Shown here one piece after another: positions 52,788 to 60,250 of a stretch of DNA of 64,000 nucleotides; position 1 is the stretch's first letter, and each line of letters begins with the position of its first letter. The position numbers and the translations under genes are program-made. The DNA comes from Streptomyces jumonjinensis (lineage in GTDB: Bacteria; Actinomycetota; Actinomycetes; Streptomycetales; Streptomycetaceae). The notes beneath the pieces were generated by a model that searched no databases, was not told the DNA's origin, and saw only the letters and a list, made by a program, of their open reading frames with translations. The stretch lies in contig NZ_VCLA01000140.1 in the NCBI RefSeq assembly GCF_009600885.1, positions 26,275 through 90,274 of the forward strand, given 5' to 3'.

Positions 52788-54202
52788 CGGTCCCTCTCCG
52801 TGCGGGCGCGGGCGTGCGCGGCGGTCTCGGACGGCAGCCAGCCGCGGCGCTCCAGTTCGCCGACCAGTGTGAGGTACGGGCCGGTGAAGCGGCCGGTACG
52901 CGCCGGGTGGACCGTGCGGCTCAGCCGGACCATCCGTTCGGCCGCCGCGGCCAGCGTGGGGGCCGCGCCCGCCCCGTACGCCGCCAGCACGGCCATTCCC
53001 AGGGCCGGTTCGCTGTACTCGGGGACGCGGATCGGGCGGCCCAGGATCTCCGCCCGCAGAGCGGTCCAGTAGGCGCTGCGGACCGCGCCGCCGGTGAAGG
53101 TCAGCGGGCCGTCCACGGTCGCGCCCAGCAGATCGAGATAGTCCAGGCAGAGGCGTTCGGTCAGCGCGACGCCCTGGAGGAGGGCCGCCCAGTGCTCGGC
53201 GTCGGACGCCGGGGTGCCGAGGACGAACGCGGTCGCGTCCGGGGCGAGGAAGGGGAAGCGCTCGCCCCGCGCGCCGAGCGGATACGCCACCGGGGCCACG
53301 GCCGCGCGGTCCGCCGCCGCGCGGTCGGCGGCCCCACCGTCGGCGGCCCCACGGTCGGCCGAGTCACGGTCCGCCGCGAGGGCGTCGAGGGCGGCCGGGT
53401 CGGCGTCGGGGAAGGCCGTGCGCAGCGCGCCGCCGCCGACGTTGGAGGCCCCGCCGGGGAGCCAGTCGCCGTCCGGGGAGAGATGGCTGTAGACCACTCC
53501 GGACGGGTCGCGCAGCGGGGTCGCCGTGACCCCTTTGAGAACGAGCGTGGTGCCGAGCACCGAATTCCAGGAGCCGACGGTGAGCGAGCCGGAGGCGATC
53601 TGGGCGGCGCAGCCGTCGGTCATCCCGGCCACAATCGCGGTCCCGGCGGGGAGGCCCGTCTCCTCCCCGGCGGCGCGGCTCACCTCGCCGATGACCGTTC
53701 CGGGGCGGACCACTTCGGGCAGCCCGGGCAGCCCGGGGTCGGCGAACTCCCCGCGCTCCGGGTCGTATCCCGTCTTGAGGGCGTGGCTGGAGTCGGTGGG
53801 CAGCGGCCGGCCCGCCAGCCGGGCGGCGATCAGATCGGCCTGGTGGGTGATCCGCCCAGGGCCGTACGCGTCGAGAAGGAGGCGGGCGCGGCCCGTGCCC
53901 CGGCCGGGCGCGCGGCCGTCGTCGTACATCACCGCCGGGGTCAGCTCCCGGCCACGGTCGTCGGTGAGCAGGACCGTGCCGGAGGTGGCGCAGATCGCGA
54001 GGGCCCGGGGGCGGTGGCCGTCGCCCAGGGCTCCGCGCACCGCCTCGCGGACGGCGGTCCACCAGTCCGCGGGGAGCTGTTCATGGCGCTTGCCGTCACG
54101 GCGGCCGGTCAGCGGCGCGGAGCCGCTGCCGAGGATCGCGCCGTCGTCGGCGGCGACCACCGCGCGGACGCTCTGGGTGCCCAGATCGATCCCCATCCAC
54201 AT
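52784..54202 (-). CDS. FGGY-family carbohydrate kinase (coupled to the phosphatase)
   Basis: The 472-residue kinase has the FGGY ATPase motifs: GIDLGTQSVRAVVAADDG at the N-terminus, VAGMTDGCAAQIASGSL mid-protein and GPLTFTGGAVRSAYWTALRA late. An insertion of about 30 residues with AADR-like repeats (ADRGAADGGAADRAAADRAA) interrupts the region near residue 315. The sugar is unknown; sequence is nearest to xylulose/sedoheptulose-type kinases by impression only. ATG at 54202 follows GGAGGAG. It overlaps the phosphatase gene and diverges from the dehydrogenase-kinase pair. Confidence 0.88.
   Translation of the reverse strand: MWMGIDLGTQSVRAVVAADDGAILGSGSAPLTGRRDGKRHEQLPADWWTAVREAVRGALGDGHRPRALAICATSGTVLLTDDRGRELTPAVMYDDGRAPGRGTGRARLLLDAYGPGRITHQADLIAARLAGRPLPTDSSHALKTGYDPERGEFADPGLPGLPEVVRPGTVIGEVSRAAGEETGLPAGTAIVAGMTDGCAAQIASGSLTVGSWNSVLGTTLVLKGVTATPLRDPSGVVYSHLSPDGDWLPGGASNVGGGALRTAFPDADPAALDALAADRDSADRGAADGGAADRAAADRAAVAPVAYPLGARGERFPFLAPDATAFVLGTPASDAEHWAALLQGVALTERLCLDYLDLLGATVDGPLTFTGGAVRSAYWTALRAEILGRPIRVPEYSEPALGMAVLAAYGAGAAPTLAAAAERMVRLSRTVHPARTGRFTGPYLTLVGELERRGWLPSETAAHARARTERDR
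53300..53395 (-). repeat. AADR-type codon repeats in the FGGY kinase
   Basis: The stretch encodes repeated Ala-Ala-Asp-Arg and Gly-Ala-Ala-Asp units. The DNA consists of near-copies of GCGGTCGGCGGCCCCA-like units. It is in frame and probably a loop insertion. Confidence 0.6.
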
Positions 54203-54239
54203 ACCGGCTCCTCCCGGGCACGCCGCTCGCGGCCTCCTC

Positions 54240-54252
54240 TGAGACGTTCTCA
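54240..54252. promoter_or_regulatory. Operator-like palindrome upstream of the FGGY kinase
   Basis: TGAGA and TCTCA flank CGT. The CG-centred shape is reminiscent of LacI-family sites. It could control both divergent units. Inference from symmetry and position. Confidence 0.4.
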
Positions 54253-54321
54253 TCTTCCGGCGGGAGAAACCCGTGCGCGGAGGATTGACGGGCCACCGTC
54301 TCTGTCACAAGCTCTGGTGCC

Positions 54322-54627
54322 ATGCGAGGACCCGGGGCGCGGCCGGTCACCCGGCCGGGGACGACCGCCGGCTTCCCCGGCGCGCTGACTCCGCTCGTCG
54401 CCGAGCGCGGCATCCGCCCGATGACGCCGGGCGGCGGCTACGATCCGCTGCACATATCCGTCATGCGCACCCTTTCCGCCCCGTCCGCCCGTGCTGTGCC
54501 GCGACTCTCCCGCTCCGGTCCGGTCGCCGCGAGCGACGGCGACGGCGACGGCGCACCGGTCGGGGCCGTGCGCGAACTCGATGAGCACAAGATCCCCCAT
54601 CAGGTCTGTGCGGTGGGCCGGATGTAG
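54322..54627 (+). CDS. Doubtful small ORF before the dehydrogenase
   Basis: A 101-codon frame (MRGPGARPVTRPGTTAGFPG...) without a ribosome site. The end (VGAVRELDEHKIPHQVCAVG) looks somewhat protein-like, the rest is GC-driven. It could be a relic of a gene lost from the operon, since sugar-kinase/dehydrogenase operons usually include a regulator or aldolase. Listed because it fills most of a long spacer. Confidence 0.2.
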   Translation: MRGPGARPVTRPGTTAGFPGALTPLVAERGIRPMTPGGGYDPLHISVMRTLSAPSARAVPRLSRSGPVAASDGDGDGAPVGAVRELDEHKIPHQVCAVGRM

Positions 54628-54672
54628 GCCCCGCCCCGGCCCACAGGCCGACGATCACGCGGAGGAACCGAA

Positions 54673-55686
54673 ATGAAAGTCCTGGCTGCCGGCGACCACT
54701 TCGTCCGCAACTCCCTGATCGCCGAGGCCCTGCGGCGAGCCCTCGCCGACACCTCGCTGGAGCTGACCGAGCTCACTCTGCCCTGGCCGCTGGAGCCCTT
54801 CGGCCCGGTCGCCGAGGTGGCGGAGGCGAGCGACTCCGAGGACGCGCTGATCAAGGCGCTGGACGGGGTGGAGGTCTGTGTCACCCAGATGGCCCCGTTC
54901 ACGGAGCGGGTGCTGGAGGCATCCCCCGCGCTGCGGATGATCGCCGTCTGCCGGGGCGGCCCGGTCAACGTCAACGCCGAGGCGGCCAGGGCCCGGGGGG
55001 TACGGGTCTGTTTCGCGCCGGGGCGCAACGCCGCGTCGACCGCCGAGTTCACCATCGGGCTGATGCTGTCGGCGCTGCGCCGTATTCCCGAGGCCCATCA
55101 CTCGCTGGCGCTGGAAGGGGACTGGGACGGCTCGTACTACACGTATGAGCACAGCGGGCTCGAACTGGAGGACACCCCGGTCGGGCTGGTCGGCTACGGC
55201 GCGGTCGGCAGCCGGGTCGCACGGGTGCTGACCGCCTTCGGCGCGGAGGTGGAGGTGTACGACCCGTATGTGCGCGGCGATGTGCTCGGGATGCGCGCCG
55301 GGTCGCTGGACGCGCTGCTCACCCGCTCCCGGGTGCTGACGCTGCACGCCCGGCTGACCCCGGAGACCCGGGGGCTGATCGGGGCGCGCGAGCTGGAGCT
55401 GCTGCCGCACGGCGCGGTGCTGGTGAACGCGGCGCGCGGCGGGCTGCTGGACACGGAGGCGCTCTGCGACGCGCTGGACAGCGGGCGGCTGGCGGCGGCG
55501 GCGCTGGACACCTATGCCGAGGAGCCGCTGCCCGAGGGGTCGCGGCTGCTGTCCACGCCGAATCTGGTGCTCACTCCGCATATCGCGGGCGCGAGCCGGG
55601 CGGTGGCCCGCAAGGCGGCGCAGATCGCGGCGGCCGAGGTGGCCCGCTATGCCCGCAGCGAGCCGCTCGCCCACACCCTGAACTGA
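54673..55686 (+). CDS. D-2-hydroxyacid dehydrogenase (PGDH-like)
   Basis: The 337-residue NAD-dependent enzyme has the Rossmann motif VGLVGYGAVGSRVARVLTAF (GxGxxG) followed by the Asp in VYDPYVRG. The catalytic Arg (NAARGGLLD), Glu (DTYAEEPLPEG) and His (LTPHIAGASRA) are all present. It reduces a 2-keto acid or oxidises a D-2-hydroxyacid. The following FGGY kinase on the same strand suggests a sugar or polyol acid substrate. GGAGG lies seven bases before ATG. Confidence 0.92.
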   Translation: MKVLAAGDHFVRNSLIAEALRRALADTSLELTELTLPWPLEPFGPVAEVAEASDSEDALIKALDGVEVCVTQMAPFTERVLEASPALRMIAVCRGGPVNVNAEAARARGVRVCFAPGRNAASTAEFTIGLMLSALRRIPEAHHSLALEGDWDGSYYTYEHSGLELEDTPVGLVGYGAVGSRVARVLTAFGAEVEVYDPYVRGDVLGMRAGSLDALLTRSRVLTLHARLTPETRGLIGARELELLPHGAVLVNAARGGLLDTEALCDALDSGRLAAAALDTYAEEPLPEGSRLLSTPNLVLTPHIAGASRAVARKAAQIAAAEVARYARSEPLAHTLN

Positions 55687-55782
55687 CCCTTCTGTACCGA
55701 CCCTTCTGCACTGACTCTTCTGCACTGACTCTTCTGCACTGACTCTTCTGCACTGCACCTTCCGCACTGCCCCTTCTGCCCG
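55685..55782. repeat. 14-bp minisatellite, seven copies
   Basis: GACTCTTCTGCACT and variants repeat seven times with exact 14-base spacing from 55685 to 55782. The three central copies are identical; the outer ones differ at one to four bases. The array fills the gap between the dehydrogenase stop and the ribosome site of the next kinase. Confidence 0.92.
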
Positions 55783-55797
55783 ACAGGAGCGCTGACG

Positions 55798-57216
55798 ATG
55801 GCGACATACATCGGGATCGACGCAGGTACGTCCATGGTCAAAGCGGCGGCTTTCGACGAGCGGGGCCGCCCGCTGGGGGTCGAGTCGCGGCCGGTCTCGC
55901 TCTCCCTCCACGGCGGTCACGCCGAGCAGGACATGGAGGAGGTGTACGGCGCGGTGGAGGAGGTGCTCACCTCGCTGACGGCGGTCCTCGACGATCCGGT
56001 GGAGCTGATCGGTCTGACGGGGCAGGGGGACGGGGTCTGGCTGGTCGACGACCAGGGCCGGCCGGTGCGGGCGGCGATCTCCTGGATGGACGGCCGGGCG
56101 CATGAACTGGTCGACGAGTGGCAGTCGTCGGGCGTGGTGGACTCGGTCTTCCGGCGCTCCGGGAGCGCGATGTTCCCCGGCTGTCCCGGGCCGGTGCTGG
56201 CCTGGCTGGACCGGCACGAGCCCGCGGCCCTGGACGCGGCGTCGGCCGCCGTCTACTGCAAGGACATGGTGTTCCAGCGGCTGACCGGCATCCGGGCGAC
56301 GGATGTGTCGGACGCGTCGATGCCGTTCCTGGACCCGCGCACCCGGGCGTACGCGGACGAGGTGCTGCTGACGCTGGGGCTTTCGCACCGGCGGCGGCTG
56401 CTGCCCCCGATCAGCGATCCGGTGGCGGTGGGCGAGCTGCCGGAGTCGGGGACGCGGATCGCGAACGGGCCCTACGATCTGCCGGCCTGCGCGCTGGGCG
56501 CGGGGGTCACCGCGCCGGGCGACGGGCTGTTGATCGTCGGCACCTGTCTGGCGGCGCTGGTGGCCGTCGACGAGCTCGATCTGGCCGGTGAGGCGGCGGG
56601 GCTGCACATCTCCACGGACCGCCCGGGGCACTGGCTGCGGGCCATGCCCGCGATGGTGGGCACGGCGGCGCTGGACTGGGTGCTGAACACCACGGGCGTG
56701 GCGCATACGGAGGTGAACGGGCTCCTTGAGGCCACTCCGCCGGGCGCGCACGGGGTGCGGGTGCTGCCCTATTTCGCCTCGTCGGGCGAGCGCGCGCCGT
56801 TTGTGGAGCCCCGGCTGCGGGCGGAGCTGAGCGGGGTCTCGCTGGAGTCCACCAAGGCGGATCTGATCCGGGCCACGTGCGAGGGCATCGGTTTCGCGGC
56901 GCGGCACTGTCTGGAGGCGGCCGGGCTCACGGGGTCGCTGGCGATCTGCGGCGGCGGGACACGGTCTCCCGCGTGGATGCGGCTGTTCGCGGATGTGCTG
57001 GGGAGGCCGCTGCGGATCGTCGAGGGCGAGGTGGGGGCGCGGGGCGCGGTGCTGGCGGCGGCGGAGCGCTTCGGGGTGGAGCTGGAGACGGCCGTGTGGA
57101 CGGAGCCCACGTCGGTGGTGGAGCCGGACGCCGAGCGGGCGGAGTTCTACGCCAAGGCGTACGACGACCATCTGGAGCGCCTGGCGGCGGCCCGCTCCCG
57201 GGCCCGCGCGACCTGA
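55798..57216 (+). CDS. FGGY-family carbohydrate kinase
   Basis: The 472-residue kinase begins MATYIGIDAGTSMVKAAAFD and has LIGLTGQGDGVWLVDDQG, the substrate loop AISWMDGRAHEL and the late FGGY ATP-binding motif GSLAICGGGTRSPAWMRLFA. It is not closely similar to the other FGGY kinase in the window. Likely substrates are pentuloses, polyols or related sugars, not resolved here. It follows the dehydrogenase across the 14-bp minisatellite. AGGAG lies eleven bases before ATG. Confidence 0.92.
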   Translation: MATYIGIDAGTSMVKAAAFDERGRPLGVESRPVSLSLHGGHAEQDMEEVYGAVEEVLTSLTAVLDDPVELIGLTGQGDGVWLVDDQGRPVRAAISWMDGRAHELVDEWQSSGVVDSVFRRSGSAMFPGCPGPVLAWLDRHEPAALDAASAAVYCKDMVFQRLTGIRATDVSDASMPFLDPRTRAYADEVLLTLGLSHRRRLLPPISDPVAVGELPESGTRIANGPYDLPACALGAGVTAPGDGLLIVGTCLAALVAVDELDLAGEAAGLHISTDRPGHWLRAMPAMVGTAALDWVLNTTGVAHTEVNGLLEATPPGAHGVRVLPYFASSGERAPFVEPRLRAELSGVSLESTKADLIRATCEGIGFAARHCLEAAGLTGSLAICGGGTRSPAWMRLFADVLGRPLRIVEGEVGARGAVLAAAERFGVELETAVWTEPTSVVEPDAERAEFYAKAYDDHLERLAAARSRARAT

Positions 57217-57248
57217 CCGCTCCCGGGGGGTGTACGCCCGGGGGCCCG

Positions 57249-57284
57249 GCGCGGTCCTGGGCCCGGCATGTCCCGGGACCGCGC
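57249..57284 (+). terminator. Terminator after the second FGGY kinase
   Basis: GCGCGGTCC pairs with GGACCGCGC around an 18-base loop that can itself pair (GGGCCC...). It begins 32 bases past the kinase stop. Confidence 0.55.
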
Positions 57285-57437
57285 GGCCGGAGATCCCGCG
57301 CGGCCCGGGGCACGTACGGCCCGGGTCCAGCCCAGCACGGTACGGGTCCCGGCCGCCGCGCCCTCACCCGTACGCCGAGCACCGTCCGAGCTCCATCGAG
57401 CACCCGCGCATCCGAGCACCCGACGAGGGAGATCCGC

Positions 57438-58532
57438 ATGCCCGCACTGCCCAGACGCAGATCGGTCCTGCTGGCCGCCGGCGCGAGCGGCACCCTGGCC
57501 GCGCTGCCCGGCCCGGCACGCGCCAGCGACCACGGCGACCACGGCGACGGCCGCCGGCCCGTGGTGATCGGTCACCGGGGCGCGGCCGGCTGGCGGCCCG
57601 AGCACACCGAGGGGTCGTACGCCTTCGCCGTCCGCTCCGGGGCCGACTGGATCGAACCGGATCTGGTCCCCACCAAGGACCATGTCCTGGTCGTCCGGCA
57701 CGAGAACGAGATATCCCAGACCACCGATGTGAGCTCCCGGCCGGAGTTCGCCGACCGCAGAGCCAGGAAGCTGATCGACGGACGGTGGGTGGAGGGCTGG
57801 TTCACCGAGGACTTCACGCTGGCCGAGCTGAAGACCCTGCGTACGGTCGAACGGCTGCCGCTGGTCCGCAATCGCAACACCGTCTTCAACGGCCGGGAGC
57901 CGATCCTCACCTTCCAGGAGACCGTGGATCTCGCCCGCCGGCTCTCCCGGCTCCACGGCCGCCGCATCGCCGTCTTCCCGGAGACCAAGCACCCCGCCTA
58001 CTTCCGCTCGATCGGACTGCCGCTGGAGCCCGAGCTCATCCGTGTCATCCGTCGCAACCGGCTCGACCGGCACAGCTGTGTGGTGCAGTCCTTCGAGCCC
58101 GCCAGCCTGCTGCTGATGGCGGAGGCCGGGCTACGGCTGCCGCTGTGGCAGGCCATCGGCACCACGGGCGGCCCCTTCGGCCACGATCTGACGTATCAGC
58201 AGATGACCACAGCCCAGGGGCTGGCGCGGATAGCGGAGTACGCGGAGTGGATCGGCCCGGACAAGTCCTGGGTCGCCCCGCCCTCCCCCCTGCCGGCCAA
58301 CGCGCACGCGGCGGGGCTGAAGGTCGGCGCGTACACCTTCCGGGCGGAGAACACCTATCTTCCCGCCGCCTTCCGGCGGGGCACCGCGGCCCATGACTTC
58401 GGCGACGCGTTCGGCGAGTACGCGCTGCACTACGGCATCGGAGTGGACGCCGTCGTCACCGACTTCCCGGATATCGCGGTCCTCGCCCGCCAGGAGTACT
58501 GCGCCTTGGTACGGCCTGAGCACGGCACCTGA
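57438..58532 (+). CDS. Secreted glycerophosphodiester phosphodiesterase
   Basis: The 364-residue protein has a twin-arginine signal (PRRRSVLLAAGASGTLAALP, cut near ARA-SD) and a GDPD domain: VVIGHRGAAGWRPEHTEGSY holds the catalytic His, WIEPDLVPTKDHVLVVRHE the metal-binding Glu/Asp and second His, and AVFPETKHPAYF a later Glu/Lys. It cleaves glycerophosphodiesters or teichoic acid ends outside the cell and frees glycerol 3-phosphate. Streptomyces GDPDs are often under phosphate control; no clear PHO box was found upstream. ATG at 57438 follows GGGAG. Confidence 0.93.
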   Translation: MPALPRRRSVLLAAGASGTLAALPGPARASDHGDHGDGRRPVVIGHRGAAGWRPEHTEGSYAFAVRSGADWIEPDLVPTKDHVLVVRHENEISQTTDVSSRPEFADRRARKLIDGRWVEGWFTEDFTLAELKTLRTVERLPLVRNRNTVFNGREPILTFQETVDLARRLSRLHGRRIAVFPETKHPAYFRSIGLPLEPELIRVIRRNRLDRHSCVVQSFEPASLLLMAEAGLRLPLWQAIGTTGGPFGHDLTYQQMTTAQGLARIAEYAEWIGPDKSWVAPPSPLPANAHAAGLKVGAYTFRAENTYLPAAFRRGTAAHDFGDAFGEYALHYGIGVDAVVTDFPDIAVLARQEYCALVRPEHGT

Positions 58533-58580
58533 GTCCTAGGACCAATGCCTGATCGGCCACGGTCCCTCCTGCTGCTAACG

Positions 58581-58603
58581 TGCACTTGCGTAAGATGTGC
58601 ATT
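58581..58603. promoter_or_regulatory. Candidate Nur box in the sodF promoter
   Basis: TGCACTTGCGTAAGATGTGCATT contains the TTGC and GCA elements of nickel-responsive Nur sites, and overlaps a TAAGAT -10-like element. In S. coelicolor, Nur represses the iron SOD gene when nickel is ample. The match is by eye and partial. Confidence 0.45.
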
Positions 58604-58628
58604 AAGCAGTCGGAGGGACCGGAAAAAC

Positions 58629-59264
58629 ATGGCCGTCTACACGCTTCCTGATCTGCCGTACGACTACACCGAGCTCGAACCGGTCATCAACCCGCAGATC
58701 ATCGAGCTGCACCACGACAAGCACCACGCCGCGTACGTCAAGGGCGCCAACGACACCCTTGAGCAGCTCGCTGAGGCCCGCGATAAGGACCAGTGGGGAG
58801 CGATCAACGGCCTGGAGAAGAACCTCGCGTTCCATCTCTCCGGCCATATCCTCCACAGCATCTACTGGCACAACATGACCGGCGACGGCGGCGGCGAGCC
58901 GCTGGACAAGGACGGCGTCGGCGAGCTCGCGGACGCGATCGCCGAGTCGTTCGGCTCCTTCGCCAAGTTCAAGGCCCAGCTGACCAAGGCGTCCGCGACG
59001 ACGCAGGGCTCGGGCTGGGGCGTTCTGGCGTATGAGCCGGTCAGCCGCCGTCTGATCGTGGAGCAGGTCTACGACCACCAGGGCAATGTCGGCCAGGGCT
59101 CCGTGCCGATCCTGGTCTTCGACGCCTGGGAGCACGCCTTCTACCTTCAGTACAAGAACCAGAAGGTGGACTTCATCGACGCCATGTGGCAGGTCGTGAA
59201 CTGGCAGGACGTGGCCAAGCGCTACGCCGAGGCCAAGGAGCGCACGCCGCTCATCGCGCCGTGA
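58629..59264 (+). CDS. sodF: Superoxide dismutase, Fe (or Mn) type
   Basis: The 211-residue enzyme has the four metal ligands: His in [12 protein letters not shown], His in [12 protein letters not shown], and Asp/His in [16 protein letters not shown]. It turns superoxide to peroxide and oxygen in the cytoplasm. Streptomyces have this iron enzyme as a backup to nickel SOD, and its upstream Nur-like box fits. The full domain is present. ATG 58629 follows GGAGGGACCGG. Confidence 0.95.
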   Translation: MAVYTLPDLPYDYTELEPVINPQIIELHHDKHHAAYVKGANDTLEQLAEARDKDQWGAINGLEKNLAFHLSGHILHSIYWHNMTGDGGGEPLDKDGVGELADAIAESFGSFAKFKAQLTKASATTQGSGWGVLAYEPVSRRLIVEQVYDHQGNVGQGSVPILVFDAWEHAFYLQYKNQKVDFIDAMWQVVNWQDVAKRYAEAKERTPLIAP

Positions 59265-59339
59265 CCCCCGGGGCCCGACCCCGTTGAAACGTCCTGCTCG
59301 TGATCGTCTTCTCAACCTTCACGTGCGGGCGGATGAGAG

Positions 59340-59376
59340 AAGGACCCCCGCGAGGACGTGACTCGCGGGGGTCCTT
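59340..59376. terminator. Bidirectional terminator between sodF and the nitroreductase
   Basis: A perfect 15-bp stem AAGGACCCCCGCGAG / CTCGCGGGGGTCCTT closes a 7-base loop between converging genes. Confidence 0.85.
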
Positions 59377-59398
59377 CCATACTCCACCCGAGCGAGGA

Positions 59399-60040
59399 TC
59401 AGAGGTTGGAGAAGTCCGGTTCCGCCGTGCGGCTGCGCTTGATCTCATAGAAACCGGGGGTCGACGCCACCAGCAGGGTGCCGTCCCAGAGCCTGGCCGC
59501 CGCCTCGCCGCGCGGGGCCGGGGTGACCACCGGGCCGAAGAACGCGACCTGCTCGCCGTCCGCGCCGGGGACCGCGATGACCGGGGTGCCCACGTCCTGG
59601 CCGACCTTGTCGATGCCCTCCTGGTGGGAGGCGCGCAGCTCGGTGTCGTAGGTGTCCTTGTCCATGTAGTCGGCGAGGGCGGCGGGCAGCTCCGCGTCCG
59701 CCAGCGCGCCGATCACGGCCTCCCGGGTGACGCCCTCGCCCCGGTTGTGGAAGCGGGTGCCGAGCGCGGTGTAGAGCCGGCCGAGGACCTCGCTGCCGTG
59801 CTCCCGCTCGGCGGCGACGGCGACCCTGACCGGGCCCCACGCGTCCTTCAGGACCTCCTGGTACTCCTCCGGGAGCTCGTCGAACCGCTCCTCGTTCAGC
59901 ACGGCGAGGCTCATCACATGCCAGCGGAGCTCGATGTCCCGCAGCTGCTCCACCTCCAGCATCCAGCGGGAGGTCATCCAGGCCCAGGGGCAGAGCGGAT
60001 CGAACCAGAAGTCCACGGGGGTCTTGCCGTTCTCGGGCAT
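59399..60040 (-). CDS. DsbA-family protein, mycothiol-dependent nitroreductase-like
   Basis: The 213-residue protein has a thioredoxin-like fold with DFWFDPLCPWAWMTSRWMLEVE near the start, then a helical insertion and VGTPVIAVPGADGEQVAFFGPVV with the cis-Pro. It matches the Rv2466c group. In Rv2466c the active site is CPWC; here it is CPWA, leaving one Cys, so it could work with mycothiol as a one-Cys enzyme. ATG at 60040 follows AAGGAGAG. It converges on sodF and diverges from pepN. Confidence 0.88.
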   Translation of the reverse strand: MPENGKTPVDFWFDPLCPWAWMTSRWMLEVEQLRDIELRWHVMSLAVLNEERFDELPEEYQEVLKDAWGPVRVAVAAEREHGSEVLGRLYTALGTRFHNRGEGVTREAVIGALADAELPAALADYMDKDTYDTELRASHQEGIDKVGQDVGTPVIAVPGADGEQVAFFGPVVTPAPRGEAAARLWDGTLLVASTPGFYEIKRSRTAEPDFSNL

Positions 60041-60250
60041 CTCTCTCCTTGGAAAACCGCGGCACACGGGCGCGGCTGAAGCGGGGGCGCGCGTCTCATC
60101 GGCACAACGCCGGAGACGGGCGTCCGATTCCCGGATACCGGTCACCGGGCGCACATGGGAGTATCGGGGCGTTTGTCGCGGTGAACGAAGCCGTGCCGAC
60201 GGCCGCCGTGTCGAGCGGCGGCCCTGTGAACGAGAGACGAAGGAGTGCCC

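Larger units (their letters stand above)
54203..54672. other. Spacer between divergent sugar-kinase units
   Basis: 470 bases. The perfect repeat TGAGACGTTCTCA (54240-54252) resembles a LacI-type operator and lies 38 bases from the FGGY kinase start. A TTGACG -35-like element is at 54285-54290. A plus-strand frame of 101 codons (54322-54627) follows. No regulator gene is present. Confidence 0.45.

Noticed and set aside
55685..55782. Possible CRISPR array
   Set aside because: The 14-bp units are directly adjacent with no spacers; it is a minisatellite.
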